A stretch of DNA of 64,000 bases, from positions 62,001 through 126,000 of the forward strand of contig NZ_BAABDF010000006.1 of the NCBI RefSeq assembly GCF_039539485.1, in the 5' to 3' direction. Shown piece after piece: positions 50,284-59,167 of this stretch. The notes under the pieces are model-generated. The model saw only the letters and a list, made by a program, of their open reading frames with translations. It was not told the origin of the DNA and searched no databases. Position 1 is the stretch's first letter. Each line of letters begins with the position of its first letter. The translations under genes and the position numbers were made by a program. The DNA comes from Celeribacter arenosi (GTDB taxonomy: Bacteria; Pseudomonadota; Alphaproteobacteria; Rhodobacterales; Rhodobacteraceae).

Positions 50284-51768
50284 ATGGCGAAAGTCAAAAA
50301 AACTCCGCGTCCCAAGGCCGAAACCCCGAAAGGTTTCCGCGATTATTTTGGTGCCGAGGTTGCCGCGCGCAAGGCGATGCTCGATGCGATCGCCGAAGTG
50401 TATCATCTCTATGGATTCGAGGCGCTTGAAACCGCTGCGGTCGAAACCGTCGAGGCGCTGGGCAAATTCCTCCCCGATGTGGACCGTCCCAACGAGGGTG
50501 TGTTCGCATGGCAGGAAGACGACGAGGACTGGGTCGCGCTGCGCTACGACATGACCGCGCCGCTCGCACGCGTTGCCGCGCAATATCGTCAGGATTTGCC
50601 ATCACCCTATCGCCGCTACGCGATGGGTCCGGTGTGGCGCAATGAAAAACCCGGCCCCGGTCGGTTCCGCCAGTTCTATCAATGTGATGCGGATACGGTC
50701 GGCGCGCCCTCGGTTGCCGCCGATGCCGAGATTTGCGCGATGCTGTCGGACACTCTCGAGGCAGTCGGCATTCCACGTGGCGACTACGTGATCCGCGTGA
50801 ACAACCGCAAAGTGCTCGACGGGGTGTTGGAGGCTGCGGGCCTGCCCGACACCGACGACAACGCATCGACGCGCGGGATCGTCCTGCGCACCATCGATAA
50901 ACACGACAAATTCGGCGACGCGGGCGTGCGCGCGCTTCTCACCGAGGGGCGCAAAGACGAAAGCGGTGACTTTACCAAGGGTGCCGGCCTCGCCTCTGAG
51001 CAGGTCGATCTGATCCTCGGGTTCGTCAATGGCAAGGGTGCCGATACGGCCGCAACGCTGGATACGCTGTCATCTCTCGTGGGTGATGTGGCCGCGGGTA
51101 TCGAGGGCGTCAAAGAGCTGCGCGACATCGCCGCGCTGCTGGAAACGCAGGGCTATGGCCCCGACCGGATCGTGATCGACCCCGCCGTTGTGCGCGGTCT
51201 CGGCTATTACACCGGTCCTGTCTATGAGGCGGAACTGACCTTTGAGGTGACCGACGAAAAGGGCCGCGTGCGCGAGTTCGGGTCGGTCGCAGGGGGCGGG
51301 CGCTACGATGATCTGGTGAAACGGTTCACCGGTCAGGCCGTGCCTGCCACAGGTATGTCGATCGGCGTGGATCGCCTGCTCGCCGCGCTCAGCGCGACGG
51401 GCCGCATTTCGCAGGTCGAAGAGGGCCCCGTTGTCGTCACCGTCATGGATCGCGACCGGATGGGCGACTACATGAGCATGGTGCGCGAGTTGCGCGCCGC
51501 CGGTATTCGCGCCGAAGTTTACCTCGGCAATCCAAAGAATTTCGGCAACCAACTCAAATACGCCGACAAACGCAATTCACCCGTCGCCATCATTCAGGGC
51601 GGTGACGAAGACACGCGCGGCGTGGTGCAGATCAAGGACCTGATCCTTGGCACAAAACTCGCGCAAAACGCGTCCCTCGAAGAGTGGAAGGACCGTCCGA
51701 ACCAATACGAAGTGCCGCGGGACCAAATGGTCGCCAAGGTGCGCGACATCATCGAGAGCTATTCGTAA
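50284..51768 (+). CDS. hisS: Histidyl-tRNA synthetase
   Basis: Class II synthetase, 494 residues. The N-terminus has PKGFRDYFGAEVAARKAML. Motif 2 region is MGPVWRNEKPGPGRFRQFYQCD after LRYDMTAPLAR, and the His-binding motif GLGYYTGPVYE is followed by FGSVAGGGRYDDL. A C-terminal anticodon-binding domain ends the protein. It is somewhat longer than E. coli HisRS (424), as is usual in Rhodobacterales. Its stop overlaps the start of hisZ (TAATG). Confidence 0.96.
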   Translation: MAKVKKTPRPKAETPKGFRDYFGAEVAARKAMLDAIAEVYHLYGFEALETAAVETVEALGKFLPDVDRPNEGVFAWQEDDEDWVALRYDMTAPLARVAAQYRQDLPSPYRRYAMGPVWRNEKPGPGRFRQFYQCDADTVGAPSVAADAEICAMLSDTLEAVGIPRGDYVIRVNNRKVLDGVLEAAGLPDTDDNASTRGIVLRTIDKHDKFGDAGVRALLTEGRKDESGDFTKGAGLASEQVDLILGFVNGKGADTAATLDTLSSLVGDVAAGIEGVKELRDIAALLETQGYGPDRIVIDPAVVRGLGYYTGPVYEAELTFEVTDEKGRVREFGSVAGGGRYDDLVKRFTGQAVPATGMSIGVDRLLAALSATGRISQVEEGPVVVTVMDRDRMGDYMSMVRELRAAGIRAEVYLGNPKNFGNQLKYADKRNSPVAIIQGGDEDTRGVVQIKDLILGTKLAQNASLEEWKDRPNQYEVPRDQMVAKVRDIIESYS

Positions 51769-52868
51769 TGCGCGCGACCTCGCTGGAAAAGCTGGGCGAT
51801 CGCAAACTCGCCGAACAGTTTTGCGCCGCCTTCGCCGCCGAAGGGGCGGAGCGGTTCGAGGCGAGCATCCTGCAGCCAGCCGATGTGCTTCTCGACCTCT
51901 ATGGTGAGGATATTCGCGCCCGTGCGTTCATCACGCATGATCCGGTCGAGGGAGAGATGATGCTGCGCCCGGACTTCACGGTGCCGGTGGTTCTCACGCA
52001 CATGCAGGGCGACGGCGCACCGGCGAGCTATACCTATTCAGGCGAGGTTTTCCGCAAACAGGACGACCATCCTGACCGTCCGAGCGAATTCTTTCAGGTC
52101 GGTTTTGAACGTTTCGGCGGTGATGATCCTGCCAAGGCGGATGCAGAGGTCTTTGCGCTGTTTTCCAAACAACTCGCCCCCTATGACCTTCGCGCGGCGA
52201 CGGGGGACATCGGCATTTTGGTGGCAGCGGTGCGTGGATTGCGCACGACGCAGAGGCGGCGTGCCGCCCTGTTGCGCCACATCTGGCGTCCACGTCGTTT
52301 CCGTGCGCTCATGAACCGGTTTTCGCAGGCAGGCACCGCCCTGCGTCAGCAAAACCTCGAACGTGTGCGGGGCAACCTCGCGCTGCCCGCCGCGCCATTT
52401 ATCGGGTTCAGAACCCAGTCGGAAATCGACGCCCGTATCGCCGCCCTCGAAGAGGACGCCGCCGAGCCTGCGATATCGACGGGTGAGATCGAGCTTCTCG
52501 ACGACATCCTGTCGCTGCGCGAAACCGTCCCGAATGTGCTGTCAGCGCTGCGCGATATTGCCGTCGACATGCCATCCATCGCGGAGGCAGTGACGCGGTT
52601 GAACGCCCGCGCGGACGCGTTGGACCACGCAGGGATCGACATCGACACATTGGATTTCGAGACCGCGTTCGGCCGCACGTCGATGGAGTATTACGACGGG
52701 TTCGTGTTCGGCTTTTTCGCCGATACCCGCCCCGATCTGCCCCCCGTAGCTACGGGCGGTCGCTACGATGCCTTGACCACGGTTCTGGGGCAGGGTCGCG
52801 GAGTTCCCGCTGTCGGCGGCGTCTTGCGGCCCGCGCTTTTGCGCCAACTCGGGGGGAGCGCGCTATGA
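51768..52868 (+). CDS. hisZ: ATP phosphoribosyltransferase regulatory subunit
   Basis: HisZ is a HisRS-like protein without synthetase activity that forms an octamer with the short HisG and provides histidine feedback. The 366-residue sequence has the class II core (LRPDFTVPVVLTHMQ, YSGEVFRKQDDHPDRPSEFFQVGFE) but lacks the anticodon domain. The ending YDGFVFGFFAD and GGRYDALTTVLGQG replace the full HisRS motif set. The flanking hisS and hisG genes, with overlapping junctions, confirm the identity. Confidence 0.93.
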   Translation: MRATSLEKLGDRKLAEQFCAAFAAEGAERFEASILQPADVLLDLYGEDIRARAFITHDPVEGEMMLRPDFTVPVVLTHMQGDGAPASYTYSGEVFRKQDDHPDRPSEFFQVGFERFGGDDPAKADAEVFALFSKQLAPYDLRAATGDIGILVAAVRGLRTTQRRRAALLRHIWRPRRFRALMNRFSQAGTALRQQNLERVRGNLALPAAPFIGFRTQSEIDARIAALEEDAAEPAISTGEIELLDDILSLRETVPNVLSALRDIAVDMPSIAEAVTRLNARADALDHAGIDIDTLDFETAFGRTSMEYYDGFVFGFFADTRPDLPPVATGGRYDALTTVLGQGRGVPAVGGVLRPALLRQLGGSAL

Positions 52869-53560
52869 CGATCAAACTCGGTGTGCCCTCCAAGGGGCGG
52901 TTGATGGAAAAGACCTTTGAGTGGTTCGCCGCCAAAGGTGTCACGCTGCGCCAGACCGGTGCGGAACGCGAATACGCGGGCACGGTCGATGGCATTGAGG
53001 GCATTGATCTGGTTCTCTTGTCGGCCTCCGAAATTCCCCGCGAACTCGCCGCTGGGCGCATCCATCTGGGTGTGACGGGGTCCGATCTGGTGCGCGATAA
53101 ACTCGCGCAGTGGGACAATCAGGTGGCCGAACTGGCCCAGATGGGCTTCGGGCATGCCGACCTGATCATCGCGGTGCCAAAGGCATGGACGGATGTGGAT
53201 ACGCTCGACGATCTGGACGCCGCCGCCGCGGCGTTTCGCGCGCGCCATGGTTTCCGGCTGCGGATCGCGACCAAATACCACCACCTCGTGCGGGAATTTC
53301 TCAAAGCGAACGGCGTGGCCGACTACCAACTCGTGGACAGTCAGGGCGCGACCGAGGGGACGGTCAAAAACCTCACGGCCGAGGCGGTGGCCGACATCAC
53401 CTCGACGGGTGATACCCTTCGCGCCAACCACCTCAAGGTCCTGACCGCCGAGCCGATCCACCGCTCCCAAGCCACGCTGTTCAAAAGCCGCACGGCGCCG
53501 TGGACGGACGAGACCCGCGCGACGTTTGTCACCCTGAAATCTATGCTCGAGATTGAGTGA
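52865..53560 (+). CDS. hisG: ATP phosphoribosyltransferase, short form
   Basis: First enzyme of histidine synthesis, joining ATP and PRPP. At 231 residues it is the short HisG-S type that needs HisZ, which is encoded immediately upstream. IKLGVPSKGRLMEKTFEWF opens the protein; DLVLLSASEIPRELAAG, LGVTGSDLVRD, IATKYHHLVREFL and LVDSQGATEGTVKNL follow, the last being the PRPP-binding loop. ATG overlaps the hisZ stop by 4 bp. Confidence 0.96.
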   Translation: MTIKLGVPSKGRLMEKTFEWFAAKGVTLRQTGAEREYAGTVDGIEGIDLVLLSASEIPRELAAGRIHLGVTGSDLVRDKLAQWDNQVAELAQMGFGHADLIIAVPKAWTDVDTLDDLDAAAAAFRARHGFRLRIATKYHHLVREFLKANGVADYQLVDSQGATEGTVKNLTAEAVADITSTGDTLRANHLKVLTAEPIHRSQATLFKSRTAPWTDETRATFVTLKSMLEIE

Positions 53561-53590
53561 CGCTCTGCGCCGGTTCACAAGCGCCGGTGC

Positions 53591-54010
53591 CTACATCAAT
53601 CCGATATCTGACAGTGTCTGCGCGAGTTCCTCGGGCAGCGCCTCTTCGCTCTCGCGTCCTTTGGGCAGGTCGGCCGGCGCGTCCGCGGCCGCCAGATAGC
53701 GCCATCCCTGAAACGGTCGGCGCGGCGCGTTGTTTGTGCGGATCAGGTCCTTTGACAACACGATCCGGCACCGTCGCGTGCCATCTTCACCCGTCACTTC
53801 CTCAAGCGCCAGAATCTCCTGTCGCGCCTGGATCGCGCCCTTTATGACCCAATATAGCGACCCGCCTGCGAGGATTTCACCCTCGCGTTTCGGGCGCATG
53901 CGTGTCACATGGCCTGCCGTCTGTCCGCCACGCGCGGATATCCATCCGGCGAGATCGTCGACGCTCTGCGCTCCTACGCATAGTTTTACTAGATTCACGT
54001 ATTCGGCCAA
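53591..54010 (-). CDS. DUF1489 family protein
   Basis: A 139-residue protein recognised by its opening VNLVKLCVGAQSVDDLAGWI and by LYWVIKGAIQARQEILALEE, both typical of the alphaproteobacterial DUF1489 family. FQGWRYLAAADAPADLP is a further conserved stretch. Function is unknown; the family is often near RNA- or DNA-processing genes. It converges on hisG and is divergent from nrdJ, with 68 bp between starts. Confidence 0.85.
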   Translation of the reverse strand: MAEYVNLVKLCVGAQSVDDLAGWISARGGQTAGHVTRMRPKREGEILAGGSLYWVIKGAIQARQEILALEEVTGEDGTRRCRIVLSKDLIRTNNAPRRPFQGWRYLAAADAPADLPKGRESEEALPEELAQTLSDIGLM

Positions 54011-54039
54011 GTGACACCCCCAAGTCTTGGGGCTATATT
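54011..54039 (+). promoter_or_regulatory. nrdJ promoter with a perfect palindrome filling the spacer
   Basis: The -35 GTGACA (54011-54016, five of six) and -10 TATATT (54034-54039) are 17 nt apart. The spacer contains the perfect 7-1-7 palindrome CCCCAAG-T-CTTGGGG (54018-54032). Such placement predicts repression by direct promoter occlusion. NrdR is the obvious candidate for a ribonucleotide reductase gene, although NrdR boxes usually come in pairs and are more AT-rich. Confidence 0.6.
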
Positions 54040-54078
54040 AGTGCTTCGCCCGCCAAGAACAACCAATCGGAAGCTGCC

Positions 54079-56346
54079 ATGACCCGTTTTGCCGCCCCCA
54101 TCGCCGAACAGATTTGGGATATGAAATACCGACTAAAGGAGGCGGATGGCCAACCCGTTGATCTTTCCGTTGAAGATAGCTGGCGTCGTGTCGCGCGGGA
54201 TTTGGCGTCGGTCGAATCGCATCCGGGAATCTGGGAAGAAAAATTCTACGACGCCCTGTCGGATTTCAAATTCCTGCCTGCGGGCCGGATTCTGGCCGGT
54301 GCGGGCACGGGGCGCTCTGTCACGCTGTTCAACTGCTTTGTTATGGGCACCGTTCCCGACAGCATGGGCGGCATTTTCGACATGCTCAAAGAGGCGGCCC
54401 TGACCATGCAGCAGGGCGGGGGGATCGGATATGATTTCTCCACCATCCGCCCCAAAGGCGCAGGCGTCAAAGGCGTTGCGGCGGATGCCTCTGGCCCGCT
54501 GTCGTTCATGGACGTCTGGGACGCGATGTGTCGCACGATCATGTCGGCGGGGTCACGACGCGGCGCGATGATGGCGACTATGCGCTGCGACCACCCCGAC
54601 ATCGAAAACTTCATCGAGGCGAAACGTGATTCTGCGCGGCTGCGGATGTTCAACCTGTCGGTTCTCGTCACCGACCCCTTCATGGAGGCGGTGAAGGCGG
54701 ACGGCCCTTGGGAGTTGAAATTCGACGGCAAGGTCTATCACACGCTCGAGGCCCGCGACCTGTGGAACAAGATCATGCGCGCGACCTACGATTACGCCGA
54801 GCCCGGTGTGATTTTCATCGACCGCATCAATAAAATGAACAACCTCGCCTATTGCGAAACCATCGCGGCGACCAACCCCTGTGGCGAGCAACCGCTGCCG
54901 CCCTATGGGGCCTGTCTGCTCGGCTCGATCAACCTGTCGCGGCTGGTGTCCAATCCGTTTGAGGCGGATGCAGCACTTGACGAGGATAAGCTCGCCGATC
55001 TCGTGACCACTGCGATCCGCATGATGGATAACGTCGTGGATGCGTCGAAATTCCCGTTGGAGCAACAGCGTCAGGAAGCCATCGCCAAACGGCGGATCGG
55101 TCTGGGTGTGACGGGGCTCGCCGATGCGCTGTTGATGATCGGACAGCGGTATGGTTCCGAGGAAGGTGCAGCGACGACGGAGGCCTGGTTGAAAGCCATT
55201 GCGCGCGCCTCCTATCTCGCCTCGGCAGAACTGGCCGCCGAAAAGGGCGCGTTTCCCCTGTTTGATGCCGACAAATACCTCGACAGCGGGTCGTTGCGGC
55301 ACATGGACGACGACGTGAAAGACGCGATTGCCAAAAACGGCATCCGCAACGCGCTCCTCACCTCCATCGCGCCGACCGGCACGATTTCCCTCTACGCCGG
55401 CAATGTGTCGAGCGGGATCGAGCCCGTATTCGCCTATGCCTACACGCGCAAGGTTCTGCAAAAGGACGGATCGCGCACCGAGGAGGAGGTCGTCGATTAC
55501 GCGGTCAAACTCTATCGCGAAAAACACGGCGCGGACGCCGAGCTGCCGGATTATTTTGTGAACGCACAAACCTTGGCGCCGCTCGATCACGTGCGGATGC
55601 AGGCGGCGGCGCAGAAATGGGTCGACAGTTCGATTTCCAAAACCATCAACTGCCCCGAAGACATCTCCTTTGACGCCTTCAAGGAGGTCTATATGGAGGC
55701 CTATGAAACGGGCTGCAAAGGTTGCACGACCTATCGTCCCAACGATGTGACGGGGTCGGTTCTCAGCGTATCCGAGACATCGGAAGCCGTGCCTGAAACC
55801 GATGAAGGCGCGGAAGTTGTCTATCTGTCAGAGCCGCTCGACCGCCCACAGCAACTCGAAGGCAATACCTACAAACTCAAATGGCCCGACAGCGAGCATG
55901 CGATTTACGTCACCATCAATGACATCGTCATCGGAGGTCATCGTCGTCCGTTCGAGATCTTTATCAACTCGAAAAACATGGAACACTTCGCATGGACCGT
56001 CGCACTCACGCGGATGATTTCGGCCGTGTTCCGGCGCGGGGGTGACATCTCCTTTGTTGTCGAAGAGCTCAAGGCGGTGTTCGACCCGCGCGGTGGTGCG
56101 TGGATGAAGGGCAAATACATTCCTTCTATCCTTGCGGCGATCGGCGGTGTGATCGAACGGCACCTGATCGAAATCGGATTTATCGAAGGCGAAGGTCTCG
56201 GCCTGAAAGCCGATCCGCAGGTTGAGGCAATGGCCGTCGGTGAATCGCCGCGCGGCAAGGCATGCCCGTCCTGCGGTCAGTATGGCATGCGGATGATCGA
56301 AGGATGCATGACCTGCCCTTCGTGCGGCCATTCCAAATGCGGGTGA
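54079..56346 (+). CDS. nrdJ: Adenosylcobalamin-dependent ribonucleotide reductase (class II)
   Basis: Makes deoxyribonucleotides using a B12-generated thiyl radical; 755 residues. NCFVMGTVPDSMGGI holds the first active-site Cys, GGGIGYDFSTIRPKG the substrate loop, and ATNPCGEQPLPPYGACLLGSINL the second Cys region. ITSIAPTGTISLYAGNVSSG-type text (ALLTSIAPTGTISLYAG) follows. The C-terminus has two Cys pairs, CPSCGQYG and CPSCGHSKCG, that resemble a zinc or redox-shuttle end. No N-terminal ATP-cone is seen. The ATG at 54079 has GGAAG upstream. The cell needs B12, consistent with cobU at 12.4 kb. Confidence 0.95.
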   Translation: MTRFAAPIAEQIWDMKYRLKEADGQPVDLSVEDSWRRVARDLASVESHPGIWEEKFYDALSDFKFLPAGRILAGAGTGRSVTLFNCFVMGTVPDSMGGIFDMLKEAALTMQQGGGIGYDFSTIRPKGAGVKGVAADASGPLSFMDVWDAMCRTIMSAGSRRGAMMATMRCDHPDIENFIEAKRDSARLRMFNLSVLVTDPFMEAVKADGPWELKFDGKVYHTLEARDLWNKIMRATYDYAEPGVIFIDRINKMNNLAYCETIAATNPCGEQPLPPYGACLLGSINLSRLVSNPFEADAALDEDKLADLVTTAIRMMDNVVDASKFPLEQQRQEAIAKRRIGLGVTGLADALLMIGQRYGSEEGAATTEAWLKAIARASYLASAELAAEKGAFPLFDADKYLDSGSLRHMDDDVKDAIAKNGIRNALLTSIAPTGTISLYAGNVSSGIEPVFAYAYTRKVLQKDGSRTEEEVVDYAVKLYREKHGADAELPDYFVNAQTLAPLDHVRMQAAAQKWVDSSISKTINCPEDISFDAFKEVYMEAYETGCKGCTTYRPNDVTGSVLSVSETSEAVPETDEGAEVVYLSEPLDRPQQLEGNTYKLKWPDSEHAIYVTINDIVIGGHRRPFEIFINSKNMEHFAWTVALTRMISAVFRRGGDISFVVEELKAVFDPRGGAWMKGKYIPSILAAIGGVIERHLIEIGFIEGEGLGLKADPQVEAMAVGESPRGKACPSCGQYGMRMIEGCMTCPSCGHSKCG

Positions 56347-56400
56347 GGCGGGTGCGCATTGCGTTCGCCCGCCGCCCGTAACTATCGCCGGGACATCGCG

Positions 56401-58053
56401 TTAGTATTTGGCATCTTCCAACCCGGCAAATGGATCGACCGGGTTGGATCTATTCCATTCGCCTTTTCCGAGCAGCAGGTCGCAGACGGCCTTTTGCATG
56501 GTTTCGGTCGTGGAATAGGCATTGATATAGGTCGGCACGCGCGGCGCGTCGTAGAGCATGTAGGGATAGCCGAACGAAATCATGGCGGTCGGGATTTCGT
56601 GCCAATGACGCTGCATAGCCTTTCCGAAGTGACCCGTCAGGGCGAGCCAATCCAAAAAGATGCGCCCCCGTGTCAGCAATGTTTCATCGCCAAAGAGATA
56701 GAGGACGAGATCGAAATCGTCCGCAGATATCTCCATTTCCTTTGTGTAAACCGTCACATCGAACCCGCAGGCGGCCAACATATCCGGTAGCGCCATGGGC
56801 AGAGGTTCGTCGATGAACGGGAACACGATGCCGCTCGAAATCACCAGAATGCGTTTGTGTTTTGACGGGACGATCGGCAGCAGGTTTTGCACGTCTTTGA
56901 CGAGGGTCGGTGCCATGCTCGCGACAGTTGCGGCGTAGTCGGCGTTCGCTTTTGGATCCACAGTATCCGTGCGCTCGGACGCCTCATGCAGGCCCAGTGC
57001 CGCCTTTAGCCCCAACTGGCGCGCAACCGCATCATCGACCCGATCCCACGTGAGCCTGCCATCCTGCAGAGCCGCCTCAAGGTATGCGAGGTCCTGTTCG
57101 GGGGCATCGGAGAACAGGATGACGTCACATCCCGATGAAACCAGTTCGGGCAGGTGCTGTGATCTCTTCGACCATGACCCCAGACCCGCCATAGCAGTCG
57201 CGTCCGACACGATGAGCCCGTTAAACCCGAGCTCTTCGCGCAACAGTTTCTGGTTCAGCAACCGGCTGATAGACGCGGGGCGAAACGCCTCGACACCGGC
57301 GTCATCCGTATGCGCGCGCACATAGGCAGGAAACGCGATATGGGCGGACATGACGGACATGGCGCCACGGTCGATGGCGGTTTTGTAGAGCCGCCCGAAA
57401 GTCTCATACCAATCGTCGGTCGAGAGCGGGTTGATCGTGGTGACCAGATGTTGGTCGCGGTCGTCATATCCTTCGCCGGGCCAATGTTTGATCGCGGATG
57501 CGATACCGTGTTTTTGGAACACCTCCATCTGCCGGACCGCGTGACGTTCAATGGTTTCCACGTTCGATCCGAACCCGCGCGTGGCGACAATCGCGCTGCG
57601 AAACGCGTGGTTGATGTCCAGAACGGGCGTGAAGCTCCAATTGATACCGGCGGCAATCGCCTCCTGGGCCATGCGCGCGCTGACGTTTTCGGTAACGTCG
57701 AGGTCATCAATCGCCGCGAGGGCCAGCGGGTTTGGCCATTCGGCGCCGCTCGACAAGCTCATGCGCGACCCTTCCAGATCGGCGGAGACCAGTAACGGGG
57801 TCGGCACGCCTGCGTTGAACTCCGCGATCATGGCCCTCTCGCAGGCCGCATCACCCCCTTGTATGCGGGTAATCCCACCGGGTCGGAACGCTTTGGCCGC
57901 GGTTAGTTTGTCGGAGTCATGGCCGGGGCATAAAAGATTGAACAACTGGCGCAGTTTTTCATCCGGTGACAAAGAGGCGAGTGTCTGTTCGACCCAGGAA
58001 ACCGACATGTCGTCGAGTGAAAATGGCGCGCGCTTCAGGTGGTCGAATTTCAT
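56401..58053 (-). CDS. Glycoside hydrolase family 3 protein (NagZ-like)
   Basis: About 550 residues. The TIM-barrel domain has PLLVSADLEGSRMSL, INWSFTPVLDIN, and the KHWPGEGYDDRDQH motif characteristic of GH3 beta-N-acetylhexosaminidases, with the His that assists catalysis. The nucleophile Asp lies in NGLIVSDATAMAGLG. Unlike short NagZ, a second C-terminal domain of about 180 residues is present, as in larger GH3 enzymes. It has no signal peptide. It probably cleaves N-acetylglucosaminides or muropeptides; the true substrate is unknown. ATG 58053 (MKFDHLKRAPF) is preferred to 58077. Confidence 0.88.
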   Translation of the reverse strand: MKFDHLKRAPFSLDDMSVSWVEQTLASLSPDEKLRQLFNLLCPGHDSDKLTAAKAFRPGGITRIQGGDAACERAMIAEFNAGVPTPLLVSADLEGSRMSLSSGAEWPNPLALAAIDDLDVTENVSARMAQEAIAAGINWSFTPVLDINHAFRSAIVATRGFGSNVETIERHAVRQMEVFQKHGIASAIKHWPGEGYDDRDQHLVTTINPLSTDDWYETFGRLYKTAIDRGAMSVMSAHIAFPAYVRAHTDDAGVEAFRPASISRLLNQKLLREELGFNGLIVSDATAMAGLGSWSKRSQHLPELVSSGCDVILFSDAPEQDLAYLEAALQDGRLTWDRVDDAVARQLGLKAALGLHEASERTDTVDPKANADYAATVASMAPTLVKDVQNLLPIVPSKHKRILVISSGIVFPFIDEPLPMALPDMLAACGFDVTVYTKEMEISADDFDLVLYLFGDETLLTRGRIFLDWLALTGHFGKAMQRHWHEIPTAMISFGYPYMLYDAPRVPTYINAYSTTETMQKAVCDLLLGKGEWNRSNPVDPFAGLEDAKY

Positions 58054-58215
58054 GGAAGGTCCCGGTTCTGTTTGCAATTTTGGGTCTATGAAACGTCAGC
58101 CTAGTCACCCCTCAGCCATTGGCACAGCGACCATTTTTGCAAAGGTGGGTTCCGCGATGCCCCGTTTGGGCACGAAATTGGCGCGTTAATCGTCAAGGGG
58201 ATCGACATCCCTTCA

Positions 58216-58243
58216 TTGACTCCGGCGATTCCCCCTGTATAAG
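58216..58243 (+). promoter_or_regulatory. Sigma70 promoter of rpsD
   Basis: TTGACT (58216-58221) and TATAAG (58238-58243) are spaced by 16 nt and each match five of six consensus positions or nearly so. Transcription would start near 58250, leaving a leader of about 135 nt before the rpsD GTG. It lies in the 332-bp gap after the divergent GH3 gene. Confidence 0.7.
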
Positions 58244-58249
58244 CCCGCC

Positions 58250-58385
58250 ATTCACGTAGCCTGCAAAGGCGACGGGATGAATTATTGGTGTTGGTGGCTC
58301 CCGCAAGGGAATGCCTGTCGCCCGCGGGGAAAACGCCCCAAAGGAAAGGACAGCACCTTTCAAATATATTGAAAGGATCCAGATC
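58250..58385 (+). promoter_or_regulatory. Structured rpsD leader with a hairpin over the ribosome binding site
   Basis: Four stems can be drawn. 58268-58276 pairs with 58314-58322 over nine pairs. Inside it, TCCC and GGGA (58299-58302, 58307-58310) close a GCAA tetraloop. GGGG/CCCC pairs at 58326-58329 and 58336-58339. CCTTTCAA (58356-58363) pairs with TTGAAAGG (58369-58376) over eight pairs. The last 3' arm contains the AAAGG Shine-Dalgarno nine bases before the GTG, so it would hide the site. S4 autoregulates its own mRNA in other bacteria by different structures; a similar role here is inferred. Confidence 0.5.
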
Positions 58386-59006
58386 GTGACCAAACGCACG
58401 TCTGCCAAGTACAAACTCGACCGCCGCATGGGCGAAAACATCTGGGGTCGTCCGAAGTCCCCTGTGAACCGTCGTGAATATGGCCCCGGCCAGCACGGTC
58501 AGCGCCGCAAAGGCAAACTCTCCGACTTTGGTCTCCAGCTGCGCGCAAAGCAGAAGCTGAAAGGCCACTACGGCGACCTGACCGAAAAACAGTTCAAACG
58601 CATCTTCGCGGACGCAGCCCGTGCCAAGGGTGACACCGGTGAAAACCTCATCGGCTTCCTCGAGCGCCGCCTCGACGCTGTGATCTACCGCGCGAAATTC
58701 GTGCCAACAGTCTTCGCAGCCCGTCAGTTCGTGAACCACGGCCACGTGCTCGTGAACGGCCAGCGTGTGAACATCGCCTCCTACCGCGTCAAAGAGGGTG
58801 ATGTCATCGAAGTGCGTGACAAATCCAAACAGCTCGCTCTCGTTCTCGAAGCTTCCCAGCTCGCAGAGCGTGACGTGCCCGATTACATCGAAGTCGATCA
58901 CTCGAAAATGGTTGCGACTTTCGTTCGCACACCTGGTCTGGGCGATGTTCCTTTCGCGGTTCAGATGGAACCGAACCTCGTGATCGAATACTACGCACAG
59001 AACTAA
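58386..59006 (+). CDS. rpsD: 30S ribosomal protein S4
   Basis: Primary 16S-binding protein of the small subunit, 206 residues, the standard length. TKRTSAKYKLDRRMGENIWG opens it and SPVNRREYGPGQHGQRRKGKL follows. The S4 RNA-binding domain includes ERRLDAVIYRAKFVPTVFAARQFVNHGHVLVNG (two conserved stretches). Translation starts at GTG 58386 with AAAGG nine bases upstream. It is a single-gene unit here with its own promoter, leader and terminator, unlike the alpha operon of E. coli. Confidence 0.98.
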   Translation: MTKRTSAKYKLDRRMGENIWGRPKSPVNRREYGPGQHGQRRKGKLSDFGLQLRAKQKLKGHYGDLTEKQFKRIFADAARAKGDTGENLIGFLERRLDAVIYRAKFVPTVFAARQFVNHGHVLVNGQRVNIASYRVKEGDVIEVRDKSKQLALVLEASQLAERDVPDYIEVDHSKMVATFVRTPGLGDVPFAVQMEPNLVIEYYAQN

Positions 59007-59028
59007 TCGTTCTGCGCGACGACATTAC

Positions 59029-59060
59029 AAAAGGCCGCCCCTTTGGAGCGGCCTTTTTTG
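59029..59060 (+). terminator. Intrinsic terminator of rpsD
   Basis: GGCCGC (59033-59038) and GCGGCC (59048-59053) form a 6-bp GC stem, extended by flanking A and T residues, followed by TTTTTT. It begins about 25 bp after the rpsD stop. Confidence 0.9.
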
Positions 59061-59167
59061 TTGTCCAAATTGTGTCGCTGCGGCCATAACCGGTCACACA
59101 GCGTCAAGATATCTGGCCTTGGCCCTTTGGGACCGTTATGAGATGCGGGACGCAAAAGAGAGTGACC

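Noticed and set aside
54011..54078. Possible cobalamin riboswitch ahead of the B12-dependent reductase gene
   Set aside because: The gap is only 68 bp and no B12 box (GCCACTG type) is present. B12 riboswitches usually control B12-independent isozymes or transport genes.
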